A stretch of 64,000 nucleotides of DNA from Anaerocolumna sp. AGMB13025 (GTDB taxonomy: Bacteria; Bacillota; Clostridia; Lachnospirales; Lachnospiraceae): assembly GCF_029689925.1 (NCBI RefSeq), contig NZ_CP121445.1, forward strand, positions 1,667,001 to 1,731,000. The letters run 5' to 3'. Positions 48,510 through 60,385 of this stretch are shown here, piece after piece. A program made the translations under genes and the position numbers. Position 1 is the stretch's first letter; every line of letters begins with the position of its first letter. A model generated the notes under the pieces. The model saw only the letters and a list, made by a program, of their open reading frames with translations. It was not told the DNA's origin and made no database searches.

Positions 48510-50741
48510 ATGTTAAGTACTTGGAGACGAAAAAGCGGCTCTGGATTAAGAAAAACAATTGCTTTTTTATTAGTATTGTGTCTATCACTTTCGCAAATGG
48601 TTTTCGTATATGCCTGGCAGTCCGATAATGAAGACGGCACCTTCAACAACCCGATGTTATTCGCTGACTATCCAGATCCCAGCATAATCAGGGTTGGTAA
48701 TGATTTTTATTTAGCCAGTTCTACTTTTGTCAATGTACCGGGTCTGGTTATTTTAAAATCTCAGGATCTGGTTAACTGGGAACTTGCCGGTCATTGCATT
48801 ACCTCATTCACCGGCAATAATGCGTATAATATGCAGGGCGGCGTGAAATACGGCGGAGGATGTTTCGCTCCTTCTATTGCGTATAAGAACGGTACATTTT
48901 ATGTGGTGGTTACGATTAACGGCGAAAATACCCGCATTTATTATGCCAAAGATGTAGCGGGTCCATGGAATTACAGTCAATTGAGCGGCAGTTATTTTGA
49001 TCCTGCTTTATTTATTGAAGATGATGGAACTCCCTATCTGGCCTATGGCGGAGCCTGGCAAAATAAGATCAGTATGATACAGTTGAATTCGAGCTTAAGT
49101 GCTACAACGGGGTCATCCCGGACAATTCTTTCTTACAATAACGTGGAAGGTTCACATATAGCGAAACATAATGGCAAATATTATTTATTTAACGCTGTGC
49201 CTGCGCAAAGATTAGTATGCTCCCGGGCCTCGAATATCTGGGGACCTTATGGTGAAACTACTACCCTGTGTACGGCCGGAAAAGGCGGACATCAGGGAGG
49301 TATTGTCGATCTGCCTGATGGCAGTTACTGGGGCTATCTTCATCAGGATGATGGTGCAATTGGCCGCCCTACCAGAATCTGTCCGATTACCTGGCAGAAT
49401 GACTGGCCAATGTTTGGCAGACCAGGGCATATAGGTCAGGTTGAATCAACTTATACTAAACCAATTCAAAACAAACCCGTCAAGGTACCGGCAGCTTCCG
49501 ATGAATTTAATGGCAATACATTAGGACTTCAGTGGATGTGGAATCATAATCCGGATAATTCAAAATGGTCCCTGACCGGATCTGCCTTAAGGCTAAAAGC
49601 CACTACGGCTTCCGATTTTTGGAATGCAAGAAACAGTTTAACTCAAAAGGGTCAGGGTCTGACAAGTTCTGGCACCATTAAAATTGATTGCAGTGCCATG
49701 CAGCCTGGAGATATATGCGGATTAGGAATGTTAGGCGATCCACGGGGTTATATCGCAGTGACCAAGGATCCTAAGCGCATAATAATGTCGGAGGAAGATA
49801 GCGTAAAGGCAACGGTTAATAATATAACTGCAAATATTTTATATTTTCGGGTAGATATGAATTTTAGTAACAAGCAAGCCAAGTTTTATTGGAAAGATGA
49901 CAGCAGAGATTGGCAACAGCTTGGAACCTCAATAACGATGGGCTTTGATTGGCAGTATGGAACTTTCCAAGGTGAACAGTATGCTATTATGAATTTTAAT
50001 CCTTCTGGAAGTTCAGGTTATATGGATGTTGACTGGTTCAGGTTAAATGATGTACCGGGTGGTAGCACCCCGACTCCCAGCCCGACTCCGACACCTAGCC
50101 CAAGATCAGCCTTCACACAGATCGAAGCAGAGAGTTACGACAACCAGTCTGGAATCCAAACTGAAACCTGTACAGAAGGCGGCGAGGATGTCGGTTATAT
50201 TGAAAATGGAGATTATGTTGTATACAACAATGTAGATTTCGGCAGCGGTGCGGGAAGTTTCCAGACTAGAATAGCCAGCGCCACTAGTGGAGGCAATATT
50301 GAGATCAGACTTGATAGTCTTACCGGTCCTTTAGTAGGGACTTGTGCAGTCTTAGGAACTGGCGATTGGCAGACTTTTACTGCTGCAACATGCAGTGTTA
50401 GCGGGGTAAGCGGGAAACATGACCTATACCTGAAATTTACGGGAGGAAGCGGATACTTATTTAACATCAACTGGTTCAAATTTACTAGTGGAAGTATAAC
50501 TCCCACACCAACCTCTACTCCCCAATACCCGGTTGGAGACCTGAATGGAGATGCGAGTGTAGATGCAATAGACTATGCGCTGATGAAACTGTATCTTCTT
50601 GGATCCATTCAGGACTTTCCTGTAGAAAATGACCTTGCAGCAGGGGATTTAAATCTTGACGGTGTCATTGATGAACTTGATTTTTCCGTTTTTAATAAGT
50701 ACCTGCTGGGTGTTATACAGAAATTACCTTATTCGCTTTAA
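48510..50741 (+). CDS. GH43 xylosidase/arabinofuranosidase with beta-sandwich-CBM6-dockerin
   Basis: This is a 743-residue secreted enzyme. Signal peptide (1-36), GH43 propeller (about 40-325; base in DYPDPSI, YFDPALFIE, acid in VEGSHIAKH), C-terminal beta-sandwich of the type fused to GH43 beta-xylosidases (about 327-515; DEFNGNTLGLQWMWNHNPDNSKW), Pro/Thr/Ser linker, CBM6 (about 533-660), and dockerin (about 674-740; DLNGDASVDAID, DLNLDGVIDELD). It likely acts on xylooligosaccharides or arabinoxylan side chains. AAGGAGG precedes the ATG. Confidence 0.92.
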   Translation: MLSTWRRKSGSGLRKTIAFLLVLCLSLSQMVFVYAWQSDNEDGTFNNPMLFADYPDPSIIRVGNDFYLASSTFVNVPGLVILKSQDLVNWELAGHCITSFTGNNAYNMQGGVKYGGGCFAPSIAYKNGTFYVVVTINGENTRIYYAKDVAGPWNYSQLSGSYFDPALFIEDDGTPYLAYGGAWQNKISMIQLNSSLSATTGSSRTILSYNNVEGSHIAKHNGKYYLFNAVPAQRLVCSRASNIWGPYGETTTLCTAGKGGHQGGIVDLPDGSYWGYLHQDDGAIGRPTRICPITWQNDWPMFGRPGHIGQVESTYTKPIQNKPVKVPAASDEFNGNTLGLQWMWNHNPDNSKWSLTGSALRLKATTASDFWNARNSLTQKGQGLTSSGTIKIDCSAMQPGDICGLGMLGDPRGYIAVTKDPKRIIMSEEDSVKATVNNITANILYFRVDMNFSNKQAKFYWKDDSRDWQQLGTSITMGFDWQYGTFQGEQYAIMNFNPSGSSGYMDVDWFRLNDVPGGSTPTPSPTPTPSPRSAFTQIEAESYDNQSGIQTETCTEGGEDVGYIENGDYVVYNNVDFGSGAGSFQTRIASATSGGNIEIRLDSLTGPLVGTCAVLGTGDWQTFTAATCSVSGVSGKHDLYLKFTGGSGYLFNINWFKFTSGSITPTPTSTPQYPVGDLNGDASVDAIDYALMKLYLLGSIQDFPVENDLAAGDLNLDGVIDELDFSVFNKYLLGVIQKLPYSL

Positions 50742-50813
50742 AAATAGTGTACTCTAATTATGCTGCCGTGTATTTTTGGGGGATACCGGCGATATAAAAG
50801 AAAGGGGATATAA

Positions 50814-54334
<3,521 letters not shown>

Positions 54335-54401
54335 AGACGTGGGTTTTAAAGTTGTTTACAACAATACCTGTTAAATTCAAATAAGGAGGAAATTTTAGAG
54401 T

Positions 54402-56084
54402 ATGAAAAAAAAATCGATATTTATTGTTGGATTTGTTTTATTACTGATATCTTTCGAGGTAGTACATGCTGCTGCATCGTACATTGATTATTTTAAAGCG
54501 ACGCCGATTGTAGGTTCCCTATCGTCGTCTTGCTGGGGCGCCGCGGCAGTGGGCCCTCGTGATCAATCAAACGGTTTGGAAGACAGGACTATGTCAAAGT
54601 ATGCTTATTGGGATGGAGGAATCATTAAGGGACCTGATGGCACGTATCATATGTTTGCCAGCCGGTGGGATCAATCTGCCGGCCACAACGGGTGGTTTGG
54701 CTCTGTGGCTGTTCATGCGACGAGCTCCAATCTGTATGGACCTTATACAGACAAGGGTATGTGCTGGCCCAACGATCAGGGCGGTAAAGGTCACAACGTG
54801 GTTCCGCTGCAACTAAAAGACGGGCGGTATGCTATACTCGTGAGCGAAACCAGGCGGCCGGCGGACATTTTTGTCTCCAATTCTCTGGATGGACCATGGT
54901 CAAAGCTTGGCAGTGTATCGATTGCTTCAAATGCTTACTCATCCAATTATACAGCGTCGAATGTTTACATTATGCTTCGTCCGGATGGCCGTTATGGGTT
55001 GATTGAAAGAGATGGGGTAATTGGTATTGCTGATAATGTCCTTGGACCTTACACCATTCAAGGAACCAATATTTATGCAAAGATTCCCGGTTGTCCGACC
55101 GGCAACATGGAAGATCCGGTTATGTGGTATAGTGGTGGTCTTTATCATATTATTGTCAATAAGTGGGACACACGTAAGGCGTATCACATCACTTCCCAAG
55201 ATGGTATCAGTAACTGGAAATTAGAACCGGGATATGCCTATGACCCGACAGCGAATTTTATCCGCTATTCAAATGGTACGGTCAATCATTGGAATAAATT
55301 AGAACGTCCCAATGTGTATATGGAGAATGGTCATGTGGTTGCGATGACACTGGCGGCAATAGACGTTGCAAAAGACAAAGACTTGGGTAACGACAGCCAT
55401 GGCAGTAAGGTTATCGTTATTCCGTTTGATGGTGCCGGACTCGATACCGGGGGTGTTGTGCCAACTCCTGACCCAAGATCTGCCTTTACACAGATTGAAG
55501 CGGAAAGTTACAATAACCAATCGGGAGTTCAAACCGAAAACTGTACGGAAGGCGGGGAGAATGTCGGATATATTGAAAACGGGGATTATGCAGTTTACAG
55601 CAATATTGATTTCGGCAATGGTGCTGCAAGCTTTCAGGCCAGAGTAGCCAGCGCCGCCAGCGGAGGTAATATTGAAATCAGACTGGATAGTCTTACCGGG
55701 ACTTTAATAGGTACTTGTGCAGTTACCGGAACTGGTAATTGGCAGACTTGGGCTGCTGCAACATGCAGTGTTAGCGGAGTAAGCGGAAAACATGACCTAT
55801 ATCTGAAATTTACGGGAGGAAGCGGATACTTATTCAACCTGAACTGGTTTAAATTTGGTACAGGAAGTAATTCAGGAAGCTTGGGTGATTTAAATTCCGA
55901 TGGGAAAATAGACTCCATCGATTTAATATCGATGAAAAAATACCTTTTAGGATTAGAGACGATTAAAAATCCAACACTGGCTGATTTAGATGTGAGTGGT
56001 ACCGTTGATGCACTGGATTTTTCATTGCTCAAACAATATTTACTCGGTATTATAACGACGTTCCCTGGACAAAGTGCGGTATAA
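54402..56084 (+). CDS. Unclassified beta-propeller glycosidase-like protein-CBM6-dockerin
   Basis: This 560-residue secreted protein has a signal peptide (1-24) and a catalytic-like domain (about 25-355) that I could not place in a glycoside hydrolase family. Repeated blade motifs are visible (YWDGGIIKGPDGTYHMFASRW, GHNVVPLQLKDGRYAILVSE, NMEDPVMWYSGGLYHIIVNKW), as in GH43/GH32/GH117-type propellers, with candidate acids in YWDGG and NMEDPV. CBM6 (about 360-486) and dockerin (about 495-560; DLNSDGKIDSID, DLDVSGTVDALD) follow. The context says hemicellulose side-chain removal. AGGAGGAAAT precedes the ATG. Confidence 0.8.
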   Translation: MKKKSIFIVGFVLLLISFEVVHAAASYIDYFKATPIVGSLSSSCWGAAAVGPRDQSNGLEDRTMSKYAYWDGGIIKGPDGTYHMFASRWDQSAGHNGWFGSVAVHATSSNLYGPYTDKGMCWPNDQGGKGHNVVPLQLKDGRYAILVSETRRPADIFVSNSLDGPWSKLGSVSIASNAYSSNYTASNVYIMLRPDGRYGLIERDGVIGIADNVLGPYTIQGTNIYAKIPGCPTGNMEDPVMWYSGGLYHIIVNKWDTRKAYHITSQDGISNWKLEPGYAYDPTANFIRYSNGTVNHWNKLERPNVYMENGHVVAMTLAAIDVAKDKDLGNDSHGSKVIVIPFDGAGLDTGGVVPTPDPRSAFTQIEAESYNNQSGVQTENCTEGGENVGYIENGDYAVYSNIDFGNGAASFQARVASAASGGNIEIRLDSLTGTLIGTCAVTGTGNWQTWAAATCSVSGVSGKHDLYLKFTGGSGYLFNLNWFKFGTGSNSGSLGDLNSDGKIDSIDLISMKKYLLGLETIKNPTLADLDVSGTVDALDFSLLKQYLLGIITTFPGQSAV

Positions 56085-56182
56085 ACTACCGGCGATGTAA
56101 TCGTTTGTTCGATTGACCATTCTTGATTCGAATGGTCAATCGGTATAACGAAATGAAATTAAAAATATTGGGAGGATATTTT

Positions 56183-57127
56183 ATGAAAATTAATTTCAAA
56201 CGGGTTATAGCATTAGTAGTTCTATGCGTTTTTGCAGGAGTTAGTTTAGCATCAAATTCAGCTACAGCAGCACCTGCCAAAATAAAAGGAAGTGAAGTAC
56301 TTATTATAGGGGATTCATTTTTAGCATTATCCCATGAAATCACAAAGAGATTGGAGCAAAACGCTAAAAATGCGGGAATATTAGATTCGAGTGACAAATT
56401 TCGGGATAATTCAGTAAGCGGGACTCAGCTTTATGGAGGAATGGCACCGTCAATTCCCGACCAGTACAAAAATGGTGTAAAAGCAGGTACTGTAAAGTAT
56501 GTTATTATGGATGGCGGAGGAAATGACTGCTTGATGGGTACCGGCCAACCACCCTATAATGCGAATAGCCCTTTTATTAAAAATGCAACGGATTCCGTGA
56601 AAAATTTGTTAACGCAAATGGGAAAAGATGGTGTTGTTAAAGTATTCTATTTGTTTTATCCTGACCCGCAGCAAGATCTAGGTGGCTTAAAGGGAAAACT
56701 GGATGTACTCAGACCATTAATTCAGAATGAGGTAAATAAGTCAATAACGCCAAAAGCTTATTGGCTAGATTTAAGGCCTGTTTTTTCAGGTAAATATTCC
56801 CAATACATTCTGTCCGACGGCATACATCCTACCACAGCTGGAAGCATAGCAGCAGCAGATGCTATATGGGCTGAAATGCAAAAAAATAATTTTTTTGGTA
56901 CAGATGTAACCCCTACACCAAAAATCGGTGATGTAAACGCAGACAACAATATAGATACACTTGATTTTACTTTAATGAAACAATATCTGCTCGGCATAGT
57001 AACCGACTTTCCTGCAAGTGATGATATGTACGCTGCTGACCTAAACGGTGACGGTAGCATTAACGCACTTGATCTCGCACTGATGAAACAGTATTTACTA
57101 GGAATTATAACGAAATTCCCGAAATAA
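56183..57127 (+). CDS. SGNH/GDSL hydrolase-dockerin
   Basis: This 314-residue secreted protein has a signal peptide (1-28), an SGNH esterase domain (about 35-240; block I serine in IGDSFL, block III in GGGND, block V in SDGIHPT) and a dockerin (about 248-314; DVNADNNIDTLD, DLNGDGSINALD). It is the only dockerin protein here without CBM6. It probably deacetylates xylan or another wall polymer. I chose the ATG at 56183, after GGGAGG. It ends the enzyme cluster; a strong hairpin follows. Confidence 0.88.
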   Translation: MKINFKRVIALVVLCVFAGVSLASNSATAAPAKIKGSEVLIIGDSFLALSHEITKRLEQNAKNAGILDSSDKFRDNSVSGTQLYGGMAPSIPDQYKNGVKAGTVKYVIMDGGGNDCLMGTGQPPYNANSPFIKNATDSVKNLLTQMGKDGVVKVFYLFYPDPQQDLGGLKGKLDVLRPLIQNEVNKSITPKAYWLDLRPVFSGKYSQYILSDGIHPTTAGSIAAADAIWAEMQKNNFFGTDVTPTPKIGDVNADNNIDTLDFTLMKQYLLGIVTDFPASDDMYAADLNGDGSINALDLALMKQYLLGIITKFPK

Positions 57128-57202
57128 GATTATAGATGCACTTTACCAGCTTGGTTAGGATAAATCTGTATTTACAGAGGAGCTCATAATACAATAAATA
57201 AT

Positions 57203-57250
57203 AACGGATGTCATTTCTCTAATGAGAGCAATGACATCCGTTCCATTTCT
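57203..57250 (+). terminator. Strong hairpin ending the dockerin-enzyme cluster
   Basis: AACGGATGTCATT (57203-57215) pairs perfectly with AATGACATCCGTT (57230-57242), and TCTCT/GAGAG adds a further inner stem. The downstream T content is modest (CCATTTCTT). It also lies just beyond the 3' end of the convergent DUF3243 gene. Confidence 0.75.
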
Positions 57251-57280
57251 TAACCCTTATAAACATTTTTTTAGGGTTAA

Positions 57281-57526
57281 TTATTTATCAACAATTTTTA
57301 CAACAATCTTAGCTAAAACTTTCCTATCATCCTCGTCTGCGGCATCCCACATTTCCTTTAAAAGTCTTTCCTCATCATTATGAGGACTAACATAGTTTGA
57401 AAGGTAAGTCCCAACTTTTTCAGATATACTAGTTATTGTCTTATCAGACATTCCAACAGTTTCTCCAAGGTCAACCGCTTTTCCAAGAGTCTTTTTCCAA
57501 TCATGCCAATTATCCATTATTTCCAT
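57281..57526 (-). CDS. DUF3243 protein (YmfJ-like)
   Basis: This 81-residue helical protein matches DUF3243: MDNWHDWKKTLGKAVDLGETVGMSDKTI, then VGTYLSNYVSPHNDEERLLKEMWDAADEDDR. The family is common in Firmicutes; its role is unknown, and Bacillus YmfJ is a member. AAGGAGGC stands 6 bases before the ATG on the minus strand. It sits between the cellulosome cluster and the CBM3-CE2 gene without obvious link to either. Confidence 0.88.
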   Translation of the reverse strand: MEIMDNWHDWKKTLGKAVDLGETVGMSDKTITSISEKVGTYLSNYVSPHNDEERLLKEMWDAADEDDRKVLAKIVVKIVDK

Positions 57527-57690
57527 ATAAAATGCCTCCTTCTAATCTTATCTATATTATTTTATTTTTAGACGAATATATGTAAGATAATATGATTTTC
57601 TTTTTTAATTAGCAATTGGATATCGATGAAACCAAACAGGCTAAAGAAAGATTCTGCTGTCAGAAAGCCCTAGAGCCATAGAGCTTATGT

Positions 57691-59340
57691 TTACCAGCCT
57701 AAATCCGCACTTATTCTGGCTGCAAGCTGGTCAGCCATTAATTGGTGGGTTATTAAGCTGGGGTGCCAGTCTTCGCCGTAACCATTAGCCCATTCCTGTA
57801 CAGGAAATTCAATATAATGGACCTTAGGATCACCGGCAGAATTTTTATCATTCACTACGCCGCGGATATAATCTCTTGCACTAGACTGACTGTCACCGCT
57901 TAACATAGGACCCATTGCGCAGTAGATATGGGCATCCGGGTACTGGGTCCGGATACGTGCTACTAAGTTTGAATAGGCAGTTGTAAAAGCGGTTCTGTCC
58001 GGTATGCCGATACTATAATCATTCGTGCAAAGATTTATGACAACTACCTGGGGAATCCACTGACTGGGATTCCATTGGAGAGTAGAATCATAAGCTAGTA
58101 CCCTTGAGTAAATAGAAGGCATTACATCGGTAGTGTCTCCTCCATAATTACGAATCACACCTTTTCCTGACCAGCTTACCGTAATCGGATCAGCCTCCAA
58201 TAGACGGGCGGTAATCGCACCGTAGGCCTGGTAAGAATTTTCATTCCTGGTGGTAAAAGACTGATATTGGCTGGTTCCTTCATTGCCATAACCGCAGGTA
58301 ATGGAATCTCCAATAAACTCTATACGCCGTGAAGCGGGAGTCGGAGCAGCTAACAGACTGCCATTTGTGACTGTAAATCCCAGAAACTGCACATCTCCGA
58401 CCCAGGCTTCGGTTCTTTTTACCAGTTCAACAGTATGATTACCGTTTGTCAGACCAGAAGCCAGAAGGATGGGAGAGGAACTTTGGGCAGTAACGTTAAT
58501 GGGAGTCTTGACATTACCATCGATTATTACTTCGAACCAATTATCACCGGTGGATTTTAAGTTTACGCTGATGCCTGTTCCTTGAAAATCTGCTTTTATG
58601 GTAGTAGTTCCCCAGGAGAATTTAGGACCTGCCGGATCACTGGTGTCAAAACGTCCGATAAAAAGTACGTTTGAGTCAGGTACAGGTGTTACGGTAGGTG
58701 TGGCGGTTGCAGTTGGGGAGGGAGTAGGTGATGGGGTGCTTGTCGGATTAATGGTGGGAGTAGGTGATGGTGAAATAGTAGGTGTAATGGTTACAGTGGG
58801 TGTAGGGGTAACAGCCTCGCCCGGATTAATACCCCATAACAGTTCACCTCCGACATAACCTGTTATAGAGTCGGTATCAACGTAGACAGCAGAAGTTTGA
58901 AAAGAATAATCACCGGTCTGTGTGAAATCAGTCCAGTCCGATTTCCATATTCTTGTTTTTACTTCTAAACCTGTACCTGGGGCTAGTGTTCCTGCACTGC
59001 TTTTAAAACCGACTTCCAGATATCGGTCTGCGCTGGCAGCATTCAATGTACCAAAGGTACCCGTTACATTTTCAGAACCGATTGTAGAATAGTCACATGC
59101 AAAGTTGTTTGACTGGGTTCCGTCATTGGTGAAATAATACTTTAGTTTAACGGTTGAGAGCAGCAGCGGGGTGGTCCCTGTGTTGACCAGCCTGAAATTT
59201 GGGCTAATAGTGTTTGTTTTAGCTGCCGTATTTCCATTAAAGGCCTGTACGTTTATGCTTTCTGCGGCAGAAACACTGGATATTGGTGTCATGGCGGTCA
59301 GTAAAATCGCGAGCAAGAAAATACTAATTTTCTTTTTCAT
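57691..59340 (-). CDS. CBM3-CE2 acetylxylan esterase (no dockerin)
   Basis: This 549-residue secreted protein has a signal peptide (1-26), CBM3 (about 27-180; INVQAFNGNTAAKTNTISPNFRL, RYLEVGFKSS, RIWKSDWTDFTQTGDYSF), a Thr/Pro linker (about 180-225), and a CE2 esterase (about 226-549: N-terminal jelly-roll, then SGNH domain with GDSITCGYGNEG, NLCTNDYS and EDWHPS). It would remove acetyl groups from xylan while binding cellulose directly. The CBM3 is similar to that of the mini-scaffoldin at 37764, so the two may share origin. It faces the enzyme cluster convergently. GGAGGTATT precedes the ATG. Confidence 0.92.
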   Translation of the reverse strand: MKKKISIFLLAILLTAMTPISSVSAAESINVQAFNGNTAAKTNTISPNFRLVNTGTTPLLLSTVKLKYYFTNDGTQSNNFACDYSTIGSENVTGTFGTLNAASADRYLEVGFKSSAGTLAPGTGLEVKTRIWKSDWTDFTQTGDYSFQTSAVYVDTDSITGYVGGELLWGINPGEAVTPTPTVTITPTISPSPTPTINPTSTPSPTPSPTATATPTVTPVPDSNVLFIGRFDTSDPAGPKFSWGTTTIKADFQGTGISVNLKSTGDNWFEVIIDGNVKTPINVTAQSSSPILLASGLTNGNHTVELVKRTEAWVGDVQFLGFTVTNGSLLAAPTPASRRIEFIGDSITCGYGNEGTSQYQSFTTRNENSYQAYGAITARLLEADPITVSWSGKGVIRNYGGDTTDVMPSIYSRVLAYDSTLQWNPSQWIPQVVVINLCTNDYSIGIPDRTAFTTAYSNLVARIRTQYPDAHIYCAMGPMLSGDSQSSARDYIRGVVNDKNSAGDPKVHYIEFPVQEWANGYGEDWHPSLITHQLMADQLAARISADLGW

Positions 59341-59750
59341 GGATAATACCTCCTATATGTAAAAATTTGTATATTTATTATAACATGAATATATGAACTT
59401 TACACTATAATTTTTCAATCTATGAATCGGGCAAAGGAAGCTTTTAATCTGCAATATTGGGGAGCATATATGGCAGTAAAATATGGCAGCCGAATATAAA
59501 TGAGGAAGAATCTATGAAGTCTTTCTACAATAGCTTTTCAAGAAAAATGAGGCGAAATTGGCATATATATAAAATGCGAATTTTGCCTCATTTTTTCAAA
59601 GTACTAGAGTGTGTTTGAAAATAATAATGTAAGCGTACCATGGTCCCCCCCCGCATCAAGGAAGGACTTTAGACGGAAAGAGACTGGGGGACGGGTCTAT
59701 AGCGCAAGCTAATTTACAAAATGTAGCGCAAGCTCTTATATAAAATATTG
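59341..59750. other. Divergent intergenic region with hairpin and short repeats
   Basis: This gap lies between the CE2 gene and the MarR gene. It holds a long hairpin at about 59546-59595 (AAATGAGGC/GCCTCATTT with more pairing inside, T-run after), a run of eight cytosines near 59645, and two copies of TAGCGCAAGCT at about 59700 and 59724. Confidence 0.55.
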
Positions 59751-59802
59751 TTGACATGTTAACAATATTGTTGTAAACTGCTTTTTGTAAACGCGTTAAC
59801 AA
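59751..59802 (+). promoter_or_regulatory. Promoter and palindromic operator of the MarR gene
   Basis: TTGACA (59751-59756) and TAAACT (59774-59779) are 17 bases apart. A near-perfect 18-bp palindrome TTGTAAACG-CGTTAACAA (59785-59802) lies downstream, and a GTTAAC-containing stretch lies in the spacer. MarR autoregulation is likely. Confidence 0.6.
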
Positions 59803-59816
59803 AAAAGGAGAATTCT

Positions 59817-60275
59817 ATGAGCCAGGCACTGAAAATATTAGATATATTAATAAAAATGCAGGAATACTCGGATGTATATCTGCATAAACAAGATGGTCTG
59901 TTGGAAGAAATCGGTCTTACAGAAGTACATTGTATTGATTGTATAGGCAAGACGGACCATCCGAATGTAACAAAAATTTCAGAGCAGATGAGACTGACAC
60001 GAGCGGGCATAAGTAAAATCAGCAAGAGATTGCTAAGTAAGGGTTTAATCGAGAGTTACCAGGAACCAGATAATAATAAAGAAATTTATTTTAAACTGAC
60101 TGTAAGCGGGCAATCCGTCTATGAGGAGCATAAAAAAATTCATAACAAGGCTCAACAAGAGTGGCTGGCCATTTTTGATCACTACAGTACCGAGGAGCAG
60201 GCTACGATATTACGATTTTTAGTTGATATTGAAGGTCATTATGACAGGATTTCGGCTGTCGAAAAAGAAAAATAA
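59817..60275 (+). CDS. MarR-family regulator
   Basis: This 152-residue winged-helix regulator has an N-terminal dimer helix (LKILDILIKMQEYSDVYLHKQD), recognition region THPNV-like DHPNVTKISEQMRLTRAGISKISKRLLSKGLIESYQEPDNNKEIYFKLT, and a C-terminal helix (HKKIHNKAQQEWLAIFDHY). AAAAGGAG precedes the ATG. It lies 110 bases upstream of a BadF/BcrD-type activase on the same strand; this MarR/activase pairing suggests that it controls that gene. Confidence 0.9.
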   Translation: MSQALKILDILIKMQEYSDVYLHKQDGLLEEIGLTEVHCIDCIGKTDHPNVTKISEQMRLTRAGISKISKRLLSKGLIESYQEPDNNKEIYFKLTVSGQSVYEEHKKIHNKAQQEWLAIFDHYSTEEQATILRFLVDIEGHYDRISAVEKEK

Positions 60276-60385
60276 TACTCTCATCCGGCACTAAGAATCG
60301 TCATTCAAGCGGACTAGTACGTAATTAGTTACGCGGGGTCACGGGCGATCCACCACGGTATCAATTGATATCAGAAAGGAATTAC

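Noticed and set aside
59785..59802. cre site for catabolite control
   Set aside because: TTGTAAACGCGTTAACAA has two extra central bases compared with the usual cre spacing and fits a MarR operator better.
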